A DNA stretch of 64,000 bases from contig CAWGJU010000014.1 in NCBI GenBank assembly GCA_963822985.1, forward strand, positions 62,001 to 126,000. Reading direction: 5' to 3'. This DNA is from Thermohalobaculum sp963822985 (GTDB lineage Bacteria; Pseudomonadota; Alphaproteobacteria; Rhodobacterales; Rhodobacteraceae). A program made the translations under genes and the position numbers. The notes beneath the pieces were generated by a model. The model did no database searches and was not told where the DNA came from. It saw only the letters and a program-made list of their open reading frames with translations. Below are positions 19,253 to 28,034 of this stretch, one piece after another; the stretch's first letter is position 1; the number at the start of each line of letters is the position of its first letter.

Positions 19253-21173
19253 TCACGCGGCGCTGCCCTGGATTTCGGCGTGAGGGGAAATCGTCGCGAG
19301 CCCCTGACCGCGGGCAACGCTCTCTCGTGGCATGATGCGCAGGGCGCGCAGGGCGTTCAGGATGACGGCGACGTCGATCGACCTCCTGAAGCAGCGCGCC
19401 CTGCACCGGGGTGAGGTAACCGAAGGCGGCAGCGATCATGCCGAGGACCGAGAGGCCGATCCCGGCGACGACGCTTTCGACGGCGATCCGGCGGGACGCG
19501 CGGGCAATCTCGATCCCCGGTCCGAGCCGGTCGATCCGGTCGACCAGCAGCACGACGTCGGCCGCCTCCGCCGAGGCGGCGGCGCCGCGGGCGCCCATGG
19601 CGACGCCGACATCGGCGGCGGCAAGCGCCGGCGCGTCGTTCACGCCGTCGCCCACCATCATGACCGGGCCGTGCTTGCGCTCGGTCAGAACCAGCAGAAC
19701 CTTCTGATCGGGCGTCAGCCCTGCCCGGAGCCCGTCGAGGCCGAGACCTTCGGTCACGCGCTTCGGCCACTTCCGCCCGGTCGCCCGTGGCCAGCAGGAT
19801 GCGCTCGATCCCCTCCCGGCGCAGCCCGCCGAGCATGGCGCCTGCGCCCTCCCGCAAGGGATCGGCCATGACCAGATGGCCCGCCATGCTGGCCGTCGAC
19901 CGCCACGGCGACGAGGACCGAGCCGGCCGCCAGAGCCGGATGGTCGCCGGATGCCTCGCCCGGCACGGCGGGCGACGAAGTCGTCGCCGCCGACGACGAC
20001 GCTCTGGCCCTCGACGCGCCCGGCGACCCCTTCGCCGGGGATCTCGGTCGACGTCCGAGGGCACCGGCAGCGCGAGGCCCCGCGCCTTCGCCGCCGCGAC
20101 GATGGCCTGCGCCACCGGATGCTTCGATGCCTGATCGAGCGCCGCGGCGAGGCGCAGGACGTCGTCCTCGGCCATGCCGTCGCGGCTGTCGATCGAGACG
20201 ATCTGCGGGCCGGCCGTCCGTCAGCGTGCCGGTCTTGTCGAGGATCAGCGTCCGGATGCGCGCCATGGTCTCGAGCGGCCCGGCGCCCTTGATCAGAACG
20301 CCGAAATGCGCGGCGCGCGACAGGCCCGCGACGAGCGCGACCGGCACGGCGAGGATCAGCGGACAGGGCGTCGCCACGACCAGCACGGCGACGGCCCGGA
20401 TCGGGTCGCCCGTGAACCACCATGCGGCGAAGGCGATCGCGACGGTGACGGCCAGAAACCCCAGCGACCAGCGGTCCGCCAGCCGCGACATCGGCGCCTT
20501 CGACCGCTGCGCTTCCTCGACCAGCCGGACGATCCCGGCATAGGTGCTTTCCGCGGCGCGACGCGTCGCCGTGAGGTCGAAGGCCTCGCCCGCATTGGTC
20601 GAGCCGCTCATGGCGTCGCGCCCCGCGGGGCAGGCGCGCAGGCAGCGACTTCGCCGGTCAGAGCCGAAGTGTCCAGAAAGGCGGCGTCGGATGTCGACCG
20701 TGCCGTCCACGGGCACGACATCGCCCTGCCGGATGAGCAGCCGGTCGCCGGGCTCGATCTCGTCGAGCGGCGACTTCCTCGAGCCCGCCGTTCCGGTGGC
20801 GCGTCGCCGTTCGCGGAACGCGCGACAGCAGGTCATGCATCTCGCGCCGCGCGCGGCCCTCGGCAAAGCTTTCGAGGAACGTGCCGCCGGAATACATCAC
20901 CGCGACGACGGCGGCCGCCAGCGTCTCGCCGAACACGAGCGCCGCCGTCATGGACAGCGCCGCGACGATGTCGAGGCCGACTTCGCCCCGCCGCGAGGCT
21001 GCGCAGGATTTCGACCAGAAGGGCGGCGAGGGCCGGGATGACCCCGACGAACCAGGCGATGCCGGCCAGCTCGGCCTCTGCCGGGGAAGTAGAGGACAAG
21101 TCCCGACAGGAGGCCCGCCAGCGACGAACAGCAGGAGGGCCGTCTTCAGCCGGTCGGTGCCTGTATGTTCCAT
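19253..21173 (-). pseudogene. Heavy-metal P1B-type ATPase, many frameshifts
   Basis: All the landmarks of a metal-pumping P-type ATPase are present in order, but in alternating frames: EVGLDIVAALSMTAALVFGE (helices), GDVVPVDGTV (actuator), VVATPCPLILAVPVALVAG (transport site with the CPL form of the CPx motif), ILDKTGTLTDG (phosphorylated Asp), HPVAQAI (nucleotide site) and MMVGDGVNDAPALAAADVG. It starts MEHTGTDRLKTALLL with no N-terminal metal-binding domain and ends ISPHAEIQGSAA. At least eight indels interrupt it, yet the span of 1,921 bases equals 640 codons, a normal length. The metal cannot be assigned. Confidence 0.85.
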
Positions 21174-21183
21174 GCGGCTCAAC

Positions 21184-22179
21184 TCACCCCGGTCGGGGCG
21201 CTCGCCGCTGGTTCGCCGGAGAACAGGCGCCCGACGCCCGCGCTCGCTTGATGCTCCCGTCATCATCGCGCAGCAGAAACAGGGCGTCGAGCCCGCGTTT
21301 CCGCGCGAGCTTCGCGCCCTCGGTCGGGCCCGAGAACCATAGCGCGGTCGCCCAGGCGTCGGCCTCGGCGCAGGTCCGCGCGACGACGGTGACCGAGGCG
21401 GGCGAGCGCGAGCAACGGCGCGCCGCGGCGCGGGTCCATGGTGTGCGACAGGCGGCGCCCGCGCACCTCGACCCAGTGGCGGTAGTCGCCCGAGGTCGCG
21501 ACGGCGGCGTCCTCGCAGCGCGAGGATCGAATGGGGCGCGCGGCGCCCGGAGTCGGGCGCTCTCGACCGCGACGGTCCAGGGCTCGCCGTCGGGCCGCAG
21601 GCCGAGCGCGCGCATCTCGCCGTCGATGCCGACGAGGCCCGGAGCGATGCCGAAGGCCACGAGCGTCTCGGCCAGCCGGTCGACGCCGTAGCCCTTGGCG
21701 ATCCCGTTCAGGTCGAGCGCGATCGGGGCGCGTCTTGCGCACGCGCCGCGCTGCCGTGTCGAGCTCCAGCGCCTCGTGGCCGCGCGCGCGGCGTGGCGCA
21801 TTCATCGCGGCCCGGATGCGGTCGGGCGTCGCCGCTTCCGGGCCGAAGCCCCAGGCGCGTCACCGCGTCGCCCATGCCGATGTCGAAGGCGCCGCCCGAG
21901 GCGCGCCCGATCTCGAGCCCGAGGCGCAAGACCTCCATCAGCCGCGCCGGCACCGCCACCCAGCGTCCGGCCGGCGCCGCGTTCAGGCGCATCAGGTCGC
22001 TGTCGGGCTTCCAGGTGGACATCTGCGCGTCCACCTCGTCCACCGCCGCCTGCAGCGCCGCGCTGGACAGGGCTCGCAGGGTCGAACCCGGGCGCGGCGA
22101 AGAACAGCGCCGACCAGCGCGTGCCCATGGTCGGGCCGTTCAGCGCATGGCGGACGAGCTCAGTAGACATCTTCGACAT
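21184..22179 (-). pseudogene. apbE: FAD:protein FMN transferase ApbE, several frameshifts
   Basis: ApbE attaches FMN covalently to Ser/Thr residues of exported redox proteins, using FAD and Mg. The pieces in order are NGPTMGTRWSALFF, MSTWKPDSDLMRLN, SGGAFDIGMGDAVTRLG, LDLNGIAKGYGVDRLAETL, SHTMDP and TCAEADAWATALW, all diagnostic for the family. The frame changes at least four times, and the total length (about 330 codons) is normal. The start overlaps the end of the PepSY-flavodoxin-reductase gene, and the ATPase gene follows, so all three are one operon. A likely target, the DUF2271 protein, is encoded just upstream. Confidence 0.85.
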
Positions 22180-24379
22180 AGCGTCCCTCCGCCTTCAGCG
22201 CGGCCGGCGTCAGCCCGACCGGCGCGAGGATGTCGGCGAGCGCGTCGGCGACGCCGGCGGCCATGTCGCGCCCGCCGCAGACCATCACGCGCGCCCCGTC
22301 CCGGATCAGCCGGGCGACCTCGCGCGCCTCGGCGCGCAGCGCGTCCTGCACGTAATGCGGCCTGGCGCCGCGCGAGACCGCCGTGACCAGCCGCGCGAGG
22401 CGACCGTCGGCCTGCCAGGCCGCCATCTCCTCGCCATAGAGGAAATCGCTGTCGGGGTGGCGCATGCCGAAGAAGAGGTGGATCGGCCGCCGCCGCGCGT
22501 TGGCCCGGACGAAGCCCGCCAGCGGGCCGATGCCGGTGCCGGCGCCGATCAGGATCAGCGGCGCGCGCGCCCGCGCCCGGGACGGAAGCCGGGATTGCGG
22601 CGCAGGAAGGCGCGGACCGTCTGTCGCCCGGCTCGAGCGCCATGAGCTGGCCGGAGCAGAGGCCGCCGGGGTGCTTCCTCACGACGATCTCGACGAAGCC
22701 GTCGCGGCGCGCCGAGGCGAGCGAATAGAAGCGCGGCACGGGCGAGCCCTCGGGCAGGATGCCCAGAAGATCGCCCGCCCGGAAGCGCGCGAAGCCCCGG
22801 CCGGTCAGGCGCTGCCAGAGCGAGGCGCGCGGGAGGGCGAAGCGCAGGATCGCGGTCGGCGCCTGGACCTCGCGCCCCGTAGTCGCGGCGCGAGATCAGG
22901 GTCAGCGCCTCGGTCGCGGGCAGGACCGGCTGGTGCGCGAGCTCCAGCTCGATCCCGAGCGCGTCGCCCGAGCGCGCGCCCCCAGCGGGCGAAATCCTGC
23001 GGCGACTGGCGGTCCACCGTGTCGAAGGGCAGGAGCAGCGTCCAGCCCTTTGCCTCGCGCCGTCTCGCGCCACCTTCCGCGCAAGGCGCAGAAGGCGGGA
23101 AAGCTGCGGTCGCCGAAGCCGAGCACGGCGAGCGGGGCGTCCGGCGCGCGGTCGAGCCTGGCGAGCCGATCGAGAAACCCCTTCGCCGATGCGGGCGCGT
23201 CGCCATCGCCATAGGTCGCGGCAAGGACGATGATCCGCTCGCGCGCGCGCATAGCGGTCCGGGTCGAAGGCCGACATCGGCGCGGCATGGACGCTCTGCC
23301 CGGCCTCGGTCAGCGCCCTGTGCAGCGTCGCCGCGAAGCCCCAGGTGCTGCCGCCCTCGCTGCCGACGAGCAGGATCGTCTCGGCGCGGGCGGCGGGCAG
23401 GTTGCCGCGGATGCGCGGCCGGCCGCGCCGTCCGCGAGACCAGAGCATGATCGCCCGTTGCGCCCATCACCGGCACGCCGAGCGCCATGAGCCCCGAGCA
23501 CCAGCCCGAGCGTCGCCGCGCCCTGGCCGGTATGCAGCATGTAGATCGTCTCCGAGACCCGCTCCCAGCCGGTCAGGTCGGCCCAGGCAAGGAGTTCGCC
23601 GGTGCCCTGGTCGATGTACCCGGTGCCGCGCTCCGGTCTTCAGCGTGAAGACGTCGGTTGCGTCGCCCGGATAGGGGAAGCCGAGCTCGCGCAGTTCGGC
23701 GACGGGCGTCGCCTTCAGGAGCTCCATCGCGCCCGGCGCCACCCCGGTCTCGCCGCTCACCTCGGCCGGGAAGCTCGGAGCGGACCCGCCATCGGGCAGC
23801 AGATCGAAGGTCGAGGCCGTCATCCAGAGCGCCCGTGGCGGAGGACAGCGTCAGCCCCAGCACCGCCACGCGCGCGATCTCCACGTGCAGCCGACCGGCG
23901 AGCGGCCCGCGCAGGGGCGCGAACCAGCGCCGCCAGCCGCCCGCCCGCCGCGCGACGAGCGCCGCACCGGAGAGCGACAGGACCAGCATCGCCGCCGCGC
24001 CCGACCGCCGTCGCGATGCGGCCGCCGTCGCCCAGGAAGAGCGAGCGGTGCAGGTTCGTCAGCCAGCGCTCGGCCGGGTTGGGATCGGCGGAAGCGACGC
24101 CCCGCCCCGTTGCCGGGTCGATGACGGCGGCGCCGGGCACGCCGTCGTCGAACCAGTAGGCGGTGATCCGCCCCGACGGCGCGCGGCGGATCTGCTCGAC
24201 GCCCGGGAAGACCGACTGGATGCGCGCGGCGAGATCGGCCACGCTCAGCCCCTCTCCGCCTGCGGCGCGGCGAGGCGCTCCGCCGCCGGAAAGACCGACA
24301 GCGCCGCCCCGCTGAGCGCGAGCACCGTGACGAGAGCCAGCGCGATCAGGCCCGGCCAGCGGTGGAGAGCGCGGATCAT
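22160..24379 (-). pseudogene. PepSY-TM / flavodoxin / FAD-NAD(P) reductase fusion, several frameshifts
   Basis: The reconstructed protein is about 740 residues. It opens MIRALHRWPGLIALALV, followed by PepSY-type membrane segments and periplasmic loops (NPAERWLTNLHRSLFLGD; YMLHTGQGAATLGLVLG). It then has a flavodoxin domain (LLVGSEGGSTWGFAATLHRA, AATYGDGDAPASAKGFLDRL) and a sulfite-reductase-flavoprotein-like FAD/NADPH module (PRFYSLASARRDGFVEIVV, MVCGGRDMAAGVADAL). Such proteins are thought to carry electrons from NADPH through the membrane to periplasmic flavins. At least six indels break the frame, but the span is a whole number of codons and domain order is intact. The end overlaps apbE. 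Confidence 0.8.
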
Positions 24380-24390
24380 GCCCCGGCCCC

Positions 24391-24863
24391 TCACATGCCG
24401 TAGCCGAAGCTGGCGACGTAGCGGCGGCCGCGCACGGGCGTGCCGGCGCCCGCCGTCGTCAGCGGCACGGCGACCTCGTTCGGGCTGTCGCGCATGTCCT
24501 CGACGGCGGCGTCGACGTGCAGCGTGTAGCCCGCATCGAACAGCGCGTCGGCCAGGTCGAGCGTGATCTCGAGCGTCCGGCCCGCGCCGACGCTGGCGCC
24601 GGTGATGCCGTTGATCTGGGCCGGGTCGCCGCCTGTCGCGCGGTACCAGTCGGTCAGGTGCTCGTAGTATTTCGACTTGCCGCCGGCCATCCAGAGGGTG
24701 CCGGCATAGGCGCCCTGGCGGATCGGTCGACGTAGATCGCGAGATAGGCGCCATCGCCGCCATAGTCGTTGAGCGTCGTGGTCAGCGTGACCGGGCGCGC
24801 CATCGCCAGGCCGGGAAGCGTCAGCGCGGTCGTCAGCGCGAGCGCTGCGAGAACGGATTTCAT
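24391..24863 (-). pseudogene. Exported DUF2271 protein with ApbE-type flavinylation motif, one frameshift
   Basis: The signal peptide MKSVLAALALTTALTLPGLA is followed by about 135 residues matching DUF2271 (TLNDYGGDGAYLAIYVD, LWMAGGKSKYYEHLTDWYRA, RRYVASFGYGM). The segment NGITGASVGAGRT contains TGAS (24592-24603), which fits the S/T-G-A-S/T sequence that ApbE flavinylates. A covalently bound FMN is therefore likely, though inferred. The frame slips once near 24722. The gene ends 12 bases before the PepSY-flavodoxin-reductase start, which fits a direct electron donor-acceptor pair. Confidence 0.8.
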
Positions 24864-24905
24864 GGTTTCACCTTTCGCGGAAATGAGGAGCGTGAGGGGC
24901 GGAGG

Positions 24906-25282
24906 TCAGTTCACCTTGACCTGCGGCGGCGCGCCGTTGCCGAAGAGCCCGTTCTCCGGCGGCGCGACGGTGCCGGCGGGCGCCGGATTGCCGGCGCCGC
25001 GGCGGCCCTCGTCACGTCATCGTCATCGTCGTCGCATCGTCATCGTCGTCGTCATCGTCATCGTCGTCGCGGCCGGACGAACGGCGGTATCGCGGTCGTC
25101 ATCGTCGTCGTCATCGTCGCTGGCGAAGACGAGCGGCAGCGCTGCCTCGCGTCCCGCGTCGAAAAGCGCCGCGAGAGAGCGGTCTTCGGCGCGGCAGAGC
25201 CGCTCATGGCGCTCCAGGCCGGCACGCCGATGGCGGCCGTCAGCGCCGTGGAGGCAACAAGAAGGGCGAGGGTCGTTTTCAT
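24906..25282 (-). pseudogene. Exported Asp-rich protein of unknown function, frame slips in the repeat
   Basis: The signal peptide starts MKTTLALLVASTALTAAIGV and the mature N-terminus is ordinary. The middle is a run of GAT/GAC codons that would encode long poly-Asp tracts in the correct frame, but the present frame shifts into Thr/Met. The C-terminus is recognisable in another frame as PAPAGTVAPPENGLFGNGAP, ending VKVN. At least two indels fall in or near the repeat. Asp-rich exported peptides could bind cations. It is the first gene of the unit that includes the DUF2271, flavodoxin-reductase, apbE and ATPase genes. Confidence 0.65.
25017..25118. repeat. Degenerate GTC/ATC simple-sequence tract (poly-Asp coding)
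   Basis: About 100 bases consist largely of alternating GTC and ATC triplets. On the minus strand these are GAT and GAC codons. The tract is interrupted by an arginine/threonine-rich spacer around 25072-25095. Slippage in such tracts is common both in cells and in sequencing, and can explain the lost frame. Confidence 0.8.
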
Positions 25283-25336
25283 GACAGGGTCTCCTTCCAG
25301 TTCGTGCATGGACTCTGGAGACCGCCGCCTGAGGGG

Positions 25337-25377
25337 TTCCTGACGGAGTGGCGGTTTCCGCTTCAGCCAGCCGTCAG
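25337..25377 (-). promoter_or_regulatory. Tripartite operator, copy A (upstream of the Asp-rich gene)
   Basis: TTCCTGACG at 25337 is followed by TCAG at 25363 and TCAG at 25374, that is +26 and +37. The outer arms TTCCTGACGG and CCGTCAGGAA (25371-25380) form a perfect 10-bp inverted repeat. The site lies 55 bases upstream of the ATG at 25282. The same spacing recurs at two other promoters in this island. Confidence 0.7.
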
Positions 25378-25390
25378 GAAGGGAAAAGCC

Positions 25391-25417
25391 GAGGGCCGGC
25401 TGTTGCAGCCGGCCCTC
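25391..25417 (-). terminator. Intrinsic terminator after the hemerythrin-like gene
   Basis: A perfect 12-bp stem (GAGGGCCGGCTG and its complement) has a three-base loop. On the minus strand it is followed by GGCTTTTCCC. It lies 61 bases after the stop at 25478, so it ends that gene's transcript before the operator of the next unit. Confidence 0.75.
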
Positions 25418-25477
25418 CTGGCGATGCCTCCGTCCCGAAGCTGCGTCTTGCCCCGCGATCAAGACCCAGGAGCGTCA

Positions 25478-26086
25478 TCAGTTACGGGCCCTGGTCGCAT
25501 GGGGATTGCCGACGCCCATCATCGGGATGGGGTTCCGGCCATAGAGAGGTCCCGGGCCGATCTGGAGGTCGACCGGCCCGGCCCCCATCCGCGGCTCCCG
25601 AACGACCGAGCCGACGAGAACCGCCGCGGGGTAGAGCACCTCGACGTCGCTCGTCTGGTGCCAGATCAACCTCTCTGCGAGCCGCGAGATCTCGGGCTGC
25701 CCCGCCTCGTCCGCCAGCGCATAGAGCTCGGCCAGCGCACCGAGGAGTTCCATGTCGCCTTCGAACAAATGCGGCAGTTCCAACTCCAGCTGCTGCGCGC
25801 GCCCGGTCAGATCCGCGTCCGCCAGGACCCTCCCGGTCGAGGCCGCATCCGCCCGCGCGAGCAGGGGCAGGACGAGCCGTTCCTGCGCCGCGTTGTGGCG
25901 ACGCAGGAGGTCGGCCGCGCCGCGAGCGGCTGCGCCGACCTCGCCCGGCGTTCCGGCGACCTCTTCGAGTTGCGCCTGGAAGTCCGCGTGAACCGCGCTC
26001 AGGGCATACGGGGTTCCAAGCGGAGCCGCCGAAGCCGACGCGGCGAGCGCCGAGACGGCGGCGGCAATGATGAACTTCGTCTGCAT
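25478..26086 (-). CDS. Exported four-helix hemerythrin-like protein
   Basis: The product has 202 residues. The signal peptide MQTKFIIAAAVSALAASASA is followed by four amphipathic helices containing spaced His/Glu residues: LSAVHADF, LLRRHNAAQERLVLPLL, LPHLFEGDMELL and LIWHQTSDVEVLYPAA. This pattern resembles HHE/hemerythrin proteins, which bind a di-iron centre, although not every classical ligand can be assigned with confidence. The tail is Gly/Pro-rich (GPGPLYGRNPIPMMGVG). The ATG at 26086 has a GAGGAGG ribosome site. The gene has its own operator and terminator, so it is a single-gene unit of the same regulon. Confidence 0.6.
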   Translation of the reverse strand: MQTKFIIAAAVSALAASASAAPLGTPYALSAVHADFQAQLEEVAGTPGEVGAAARGAADLLRRHNAAQERLVLPLLARADAASTGRVLADADLTGRAQQLELELPHLFEGDMELLGALAELYALADEAGQPEISRLAERLIWHQTSDVEVLYPAAVLVGSVVREPRMGAGPVDLQIGPGPLYGRNPIPMMGVGNPHATRARN

Positions 26087-26138
26087 GACAGCCTCCTCTC
26101 GTTTCGATGAGATCAATCTGGAGACGCGAGCTGAGGGC

Positions 26139-26179
26139 TTCCTGACGCTGCGGCAGTTTCACCGTCAGCTGGTCGTCAG
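26139..26179 (-). promoter_or_regulatory. Tripartite operator, copy B (upstream of the hemerythrin-like gene)
   Basis: TTCCTGACG at 26139 is followed by TCAG at 26165 (+26) and TCAG at 26176 (+37), the same spacing as copy A. The two TCAG units are 11 bp apart, one helical turn. The site is 53 bases upstream of the ATG at 26086. Confidence 0.7.
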
Positions 26180-26186
26180 AATGGAA

Positions 26187-26209
26187 GGCCCCGCCGGGAG
26201 GGCGGGGCC
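26187..26209 (-). terminator. Probable terminator after cytochrome b561
   Basis: A perfect 9-bp stem (GGCCCCGCC and complement) has a five-base loop and starts 34 bases after the stop at 26243. The minus-strand sequence after the stem is TTCCATT, only weakly T-rich, so efficiency is uncertain. Confidence 0.55.
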
Positions 26210-26242
26210 GGTCCGGCCGACAGGGCAGTCGGCCGGGACGGG

Positions 26243-26917
26243 TCAGGCGATGTCGCCCGGTCCGGGCGCACGCTTCTCGCCGGTGATCATGGCGCGCGGC
26301 GAGGTTCTCGTGATGGCGGAAGGAGGCGAGCACCACCCCTCCGACATGCAGGGCCACGAGAAGGAGCATCAGGTTGGCGAGCGTCTCATGCACCTCCTCC
26401 GAGCGGCGCTCCTCGCCGCCGCGGTGCTCGCGCCATGGCCCTCGTCTTCCCGATCTTCGTCCGCGAATGCCGGGGCGACGATCTGCGGCAGGTCGGGCAG
26501 CATCGCGATCCGGGCCGGCTCCTCCATCAGCCAGCCGGTGAAGGCGGTGCCCGACAGCGTCAGGAGCAACGCCAGGACCATCGCCGCGCCGGCCGGGTTG
26601 TGGCCGAGATAGCGGCGCTCCCGCCCCCGCGCCACATCGCCCAGATAGGCGAGCGTGGCCGAGGGCCCGCGCAGGAACTGGGCGAAGCGCGCGTAGCGGC
26701 TGCCGATGACGCCCCAGACCAGCCGGAACGCCACGAGCCCCGCCACCATGTATCCGGCGATCTCGTGGACCGGCTGAAGCTCCTCGGCCGTCAGCCAGGC
26801 GATCGCGAAGGCGCCGACCAGGCTCCAGTGGAAGCCGCGGACGAGCGGGTCCCAGACCCGGACCTTGGCCTCCGCCTGGCCGCCGCTCGGCACGGCGTGG
26901 TCCGACAGCGGTGTCAC
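26243..26917 (-). pseudogene. Cytochrome b561 (di-haem membrane electron carrier), two frameshifts
   Basis: The protein is about 224 residues with four membrane helices and the bacterial b561 pattern: VWDPLVRGFHWSLVGAFAIA (haem His), PVHEIAGYMVAGLVAFRLVWG (haem His), then a last helix LANLMLLLVALHVGGVVLAS starting with VHE. Before the last helix is an unusually acidic loop (ADEDREDEGHG, EERRSEE). Frames slip near 26420 and near 26292, and the end GEKRAPGPGDIA is clear. It probably passes quinol electrons to periplasmic partners. Its start overlaps the PepSY gene stop, so the two form one transcript. Confidence 0.8.
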
Positions 26918-27229
26918 TCATCGCTTCGGCCCTCCCGGTCACGGCGCGGACGACCGTCGTCGTCCTCGTATTCGATCTCGATCACCTGGAGCGTTGCCGG
27001 GTGGACGGTCGCCTCGATGCGGTGCCCCTCGGCGTCCGTGCCGTCGATCTCGTAGCAGCCGTCGTCGATCTTGATCCGGCGGACGGTCCAGCCGTTCTCC
27101 TCCGCAAGGCGCGCGACCGCCTCCCGCGGCTGCCAGTCCGCCATCGGAACGAAGCAGTCGTCGTCGGCGAGCGCCGCGCCCGCCGGCAGGACGCGCGAGA
27201 AAGCCAAGAATTGTGAACGTCTTCTTCAT
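26914..27229 (-). pseudogene. Exported PepSY-domain protein, one frameshift in the signal peptide
   Basis: The product is a protein of about 104 residues. MKKTFTILGFLA starts the signal peptide and the frame slips near 27205; the rest reads VLPAGAALADDDCF, then PREAVARLAEENGWTVRRIK and DDGCYEIDGTDAEGHRIEAT, a typical small PepSY domain. The C-terminus is acidic and arginine-rich (YEDDDGRPRRDREG). Small PepSY proteins are often next to QseBC-like regulators and cytochrome b561. It is the first gene of the pair and lies under operator copy C, divergent from the response regulator. Confidence 0.8.
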
Positions 27230-27285
27230 GGGCCAAACTCCGTGATGCGGCCATTTCGCGGACGATGCGCGGCCAAGCTGACGGG

Positions 27286-27326
27286 ATCCTGAAGCTCGGG
27301 CGCCGCGGCCGTCAGCCAACCGTCAG
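27286..27326. promoter_or_regulatory. Tripartite operator, copy C (regulator / PepSY divergent promoter)
   Basis: ATCCTGAAG at 27286 (7 of 9 matching copies A and B) is followed by TCAG at 27312 (+26) and TCAG at 27323 (+37). It lies 57 bases from the PepSY start and 48 bases from the response-regulator start, so it could control both directions and autoregulate the two-component system. Confidence 0.65.
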
Positions 27327-27373
27327 CCCGAGCGGACAAGGAGGGATCGGCAAGGCAGAGGAAACGGACGGCC

Positions 27374-28034
27374 ATGCGCATCCTGCTGATCGAGGACGAC
27401 ACCGTTCTGGGCGCCGCCGTGCGTGACCAGATCGCGGGCAGCGGCCAGTCGGTGGACTGGGTCGACCCGGCTCGACGCGGCGGGCTCCGCGATGGCCGGC
27501 GCGGCCTACGACCTCGTCCTGCTCGACCTGATGCTGCCCGACGGGCGCGGGATCGGGTTTCTTAAGACGCTGCGCGCGCGGGGCGACGTGACGCCGGTCA
27601 TTATCCTGACGGCGCTCGACCAGGTCTCGGACCGGATCGAGGGGCTGAACGCCGGCGCCGACGACTATCTCGTGAAGCCCTTCGACCTGGCCGAGCTGTC
27701 GGCGCGCATCGGGTCGGTCGCGCGGCGCTATACCGGCAACCCCAACCCGATCATCAGCCACGGTCCGCTCGAGATCGACATCGCCGCGCGCACCATCCGG
27801 CGCGACGGCAGGCCGGTCCAGCTGACCGCGCGGGAATGGGCCCTGTTCGAAGCCTTCCTCGCCAGGCCCGGGCAGCTCCTCTCCAAGGCGCAGCTCGAGG
27901 AGAAGCTCTACACCTTCGACACCGAGATCGAGAGCAACACCATCGAGGTCCATGTCAGCCGGCTGCGCAAGAAGCTCGGGGCCGGGGTGATCGAGACGGA
28001 GCGCGGCCTCGGCTATCGGCTCGGCGCCCCTTGA
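27374..28034 (+). pseudogene. OmpR/QseB-family response regulator, one frameshift
   Basis: The protein is about 219 residues. The receiver domain starts MRILLIEDDTVLGAAV, with the phosphorylated Asp in LVLLDLMLPDG and the lysine in YLVKPFDLAEL. The winged-helix domain has LTAREWALFEAFLARPGQ, and SNTIEVHVSRLRKKLG is the recognition helix. A one-base slip near 27470 (DWV-TRLDAAG) separates the first 32 residues from the rest. It is most similar to QseB/PmrA-type regulators. It is the probable DNA-binding partner of operator copies A-C. Its stop overlaps the kinase start. Confidence 0.85.

Noticed and set aside
25017..25118. Possible CRISPR or VNTR array
   Set aside because: The triplet repeat has no spacers. 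It reads as Asp codons in an exported protein.
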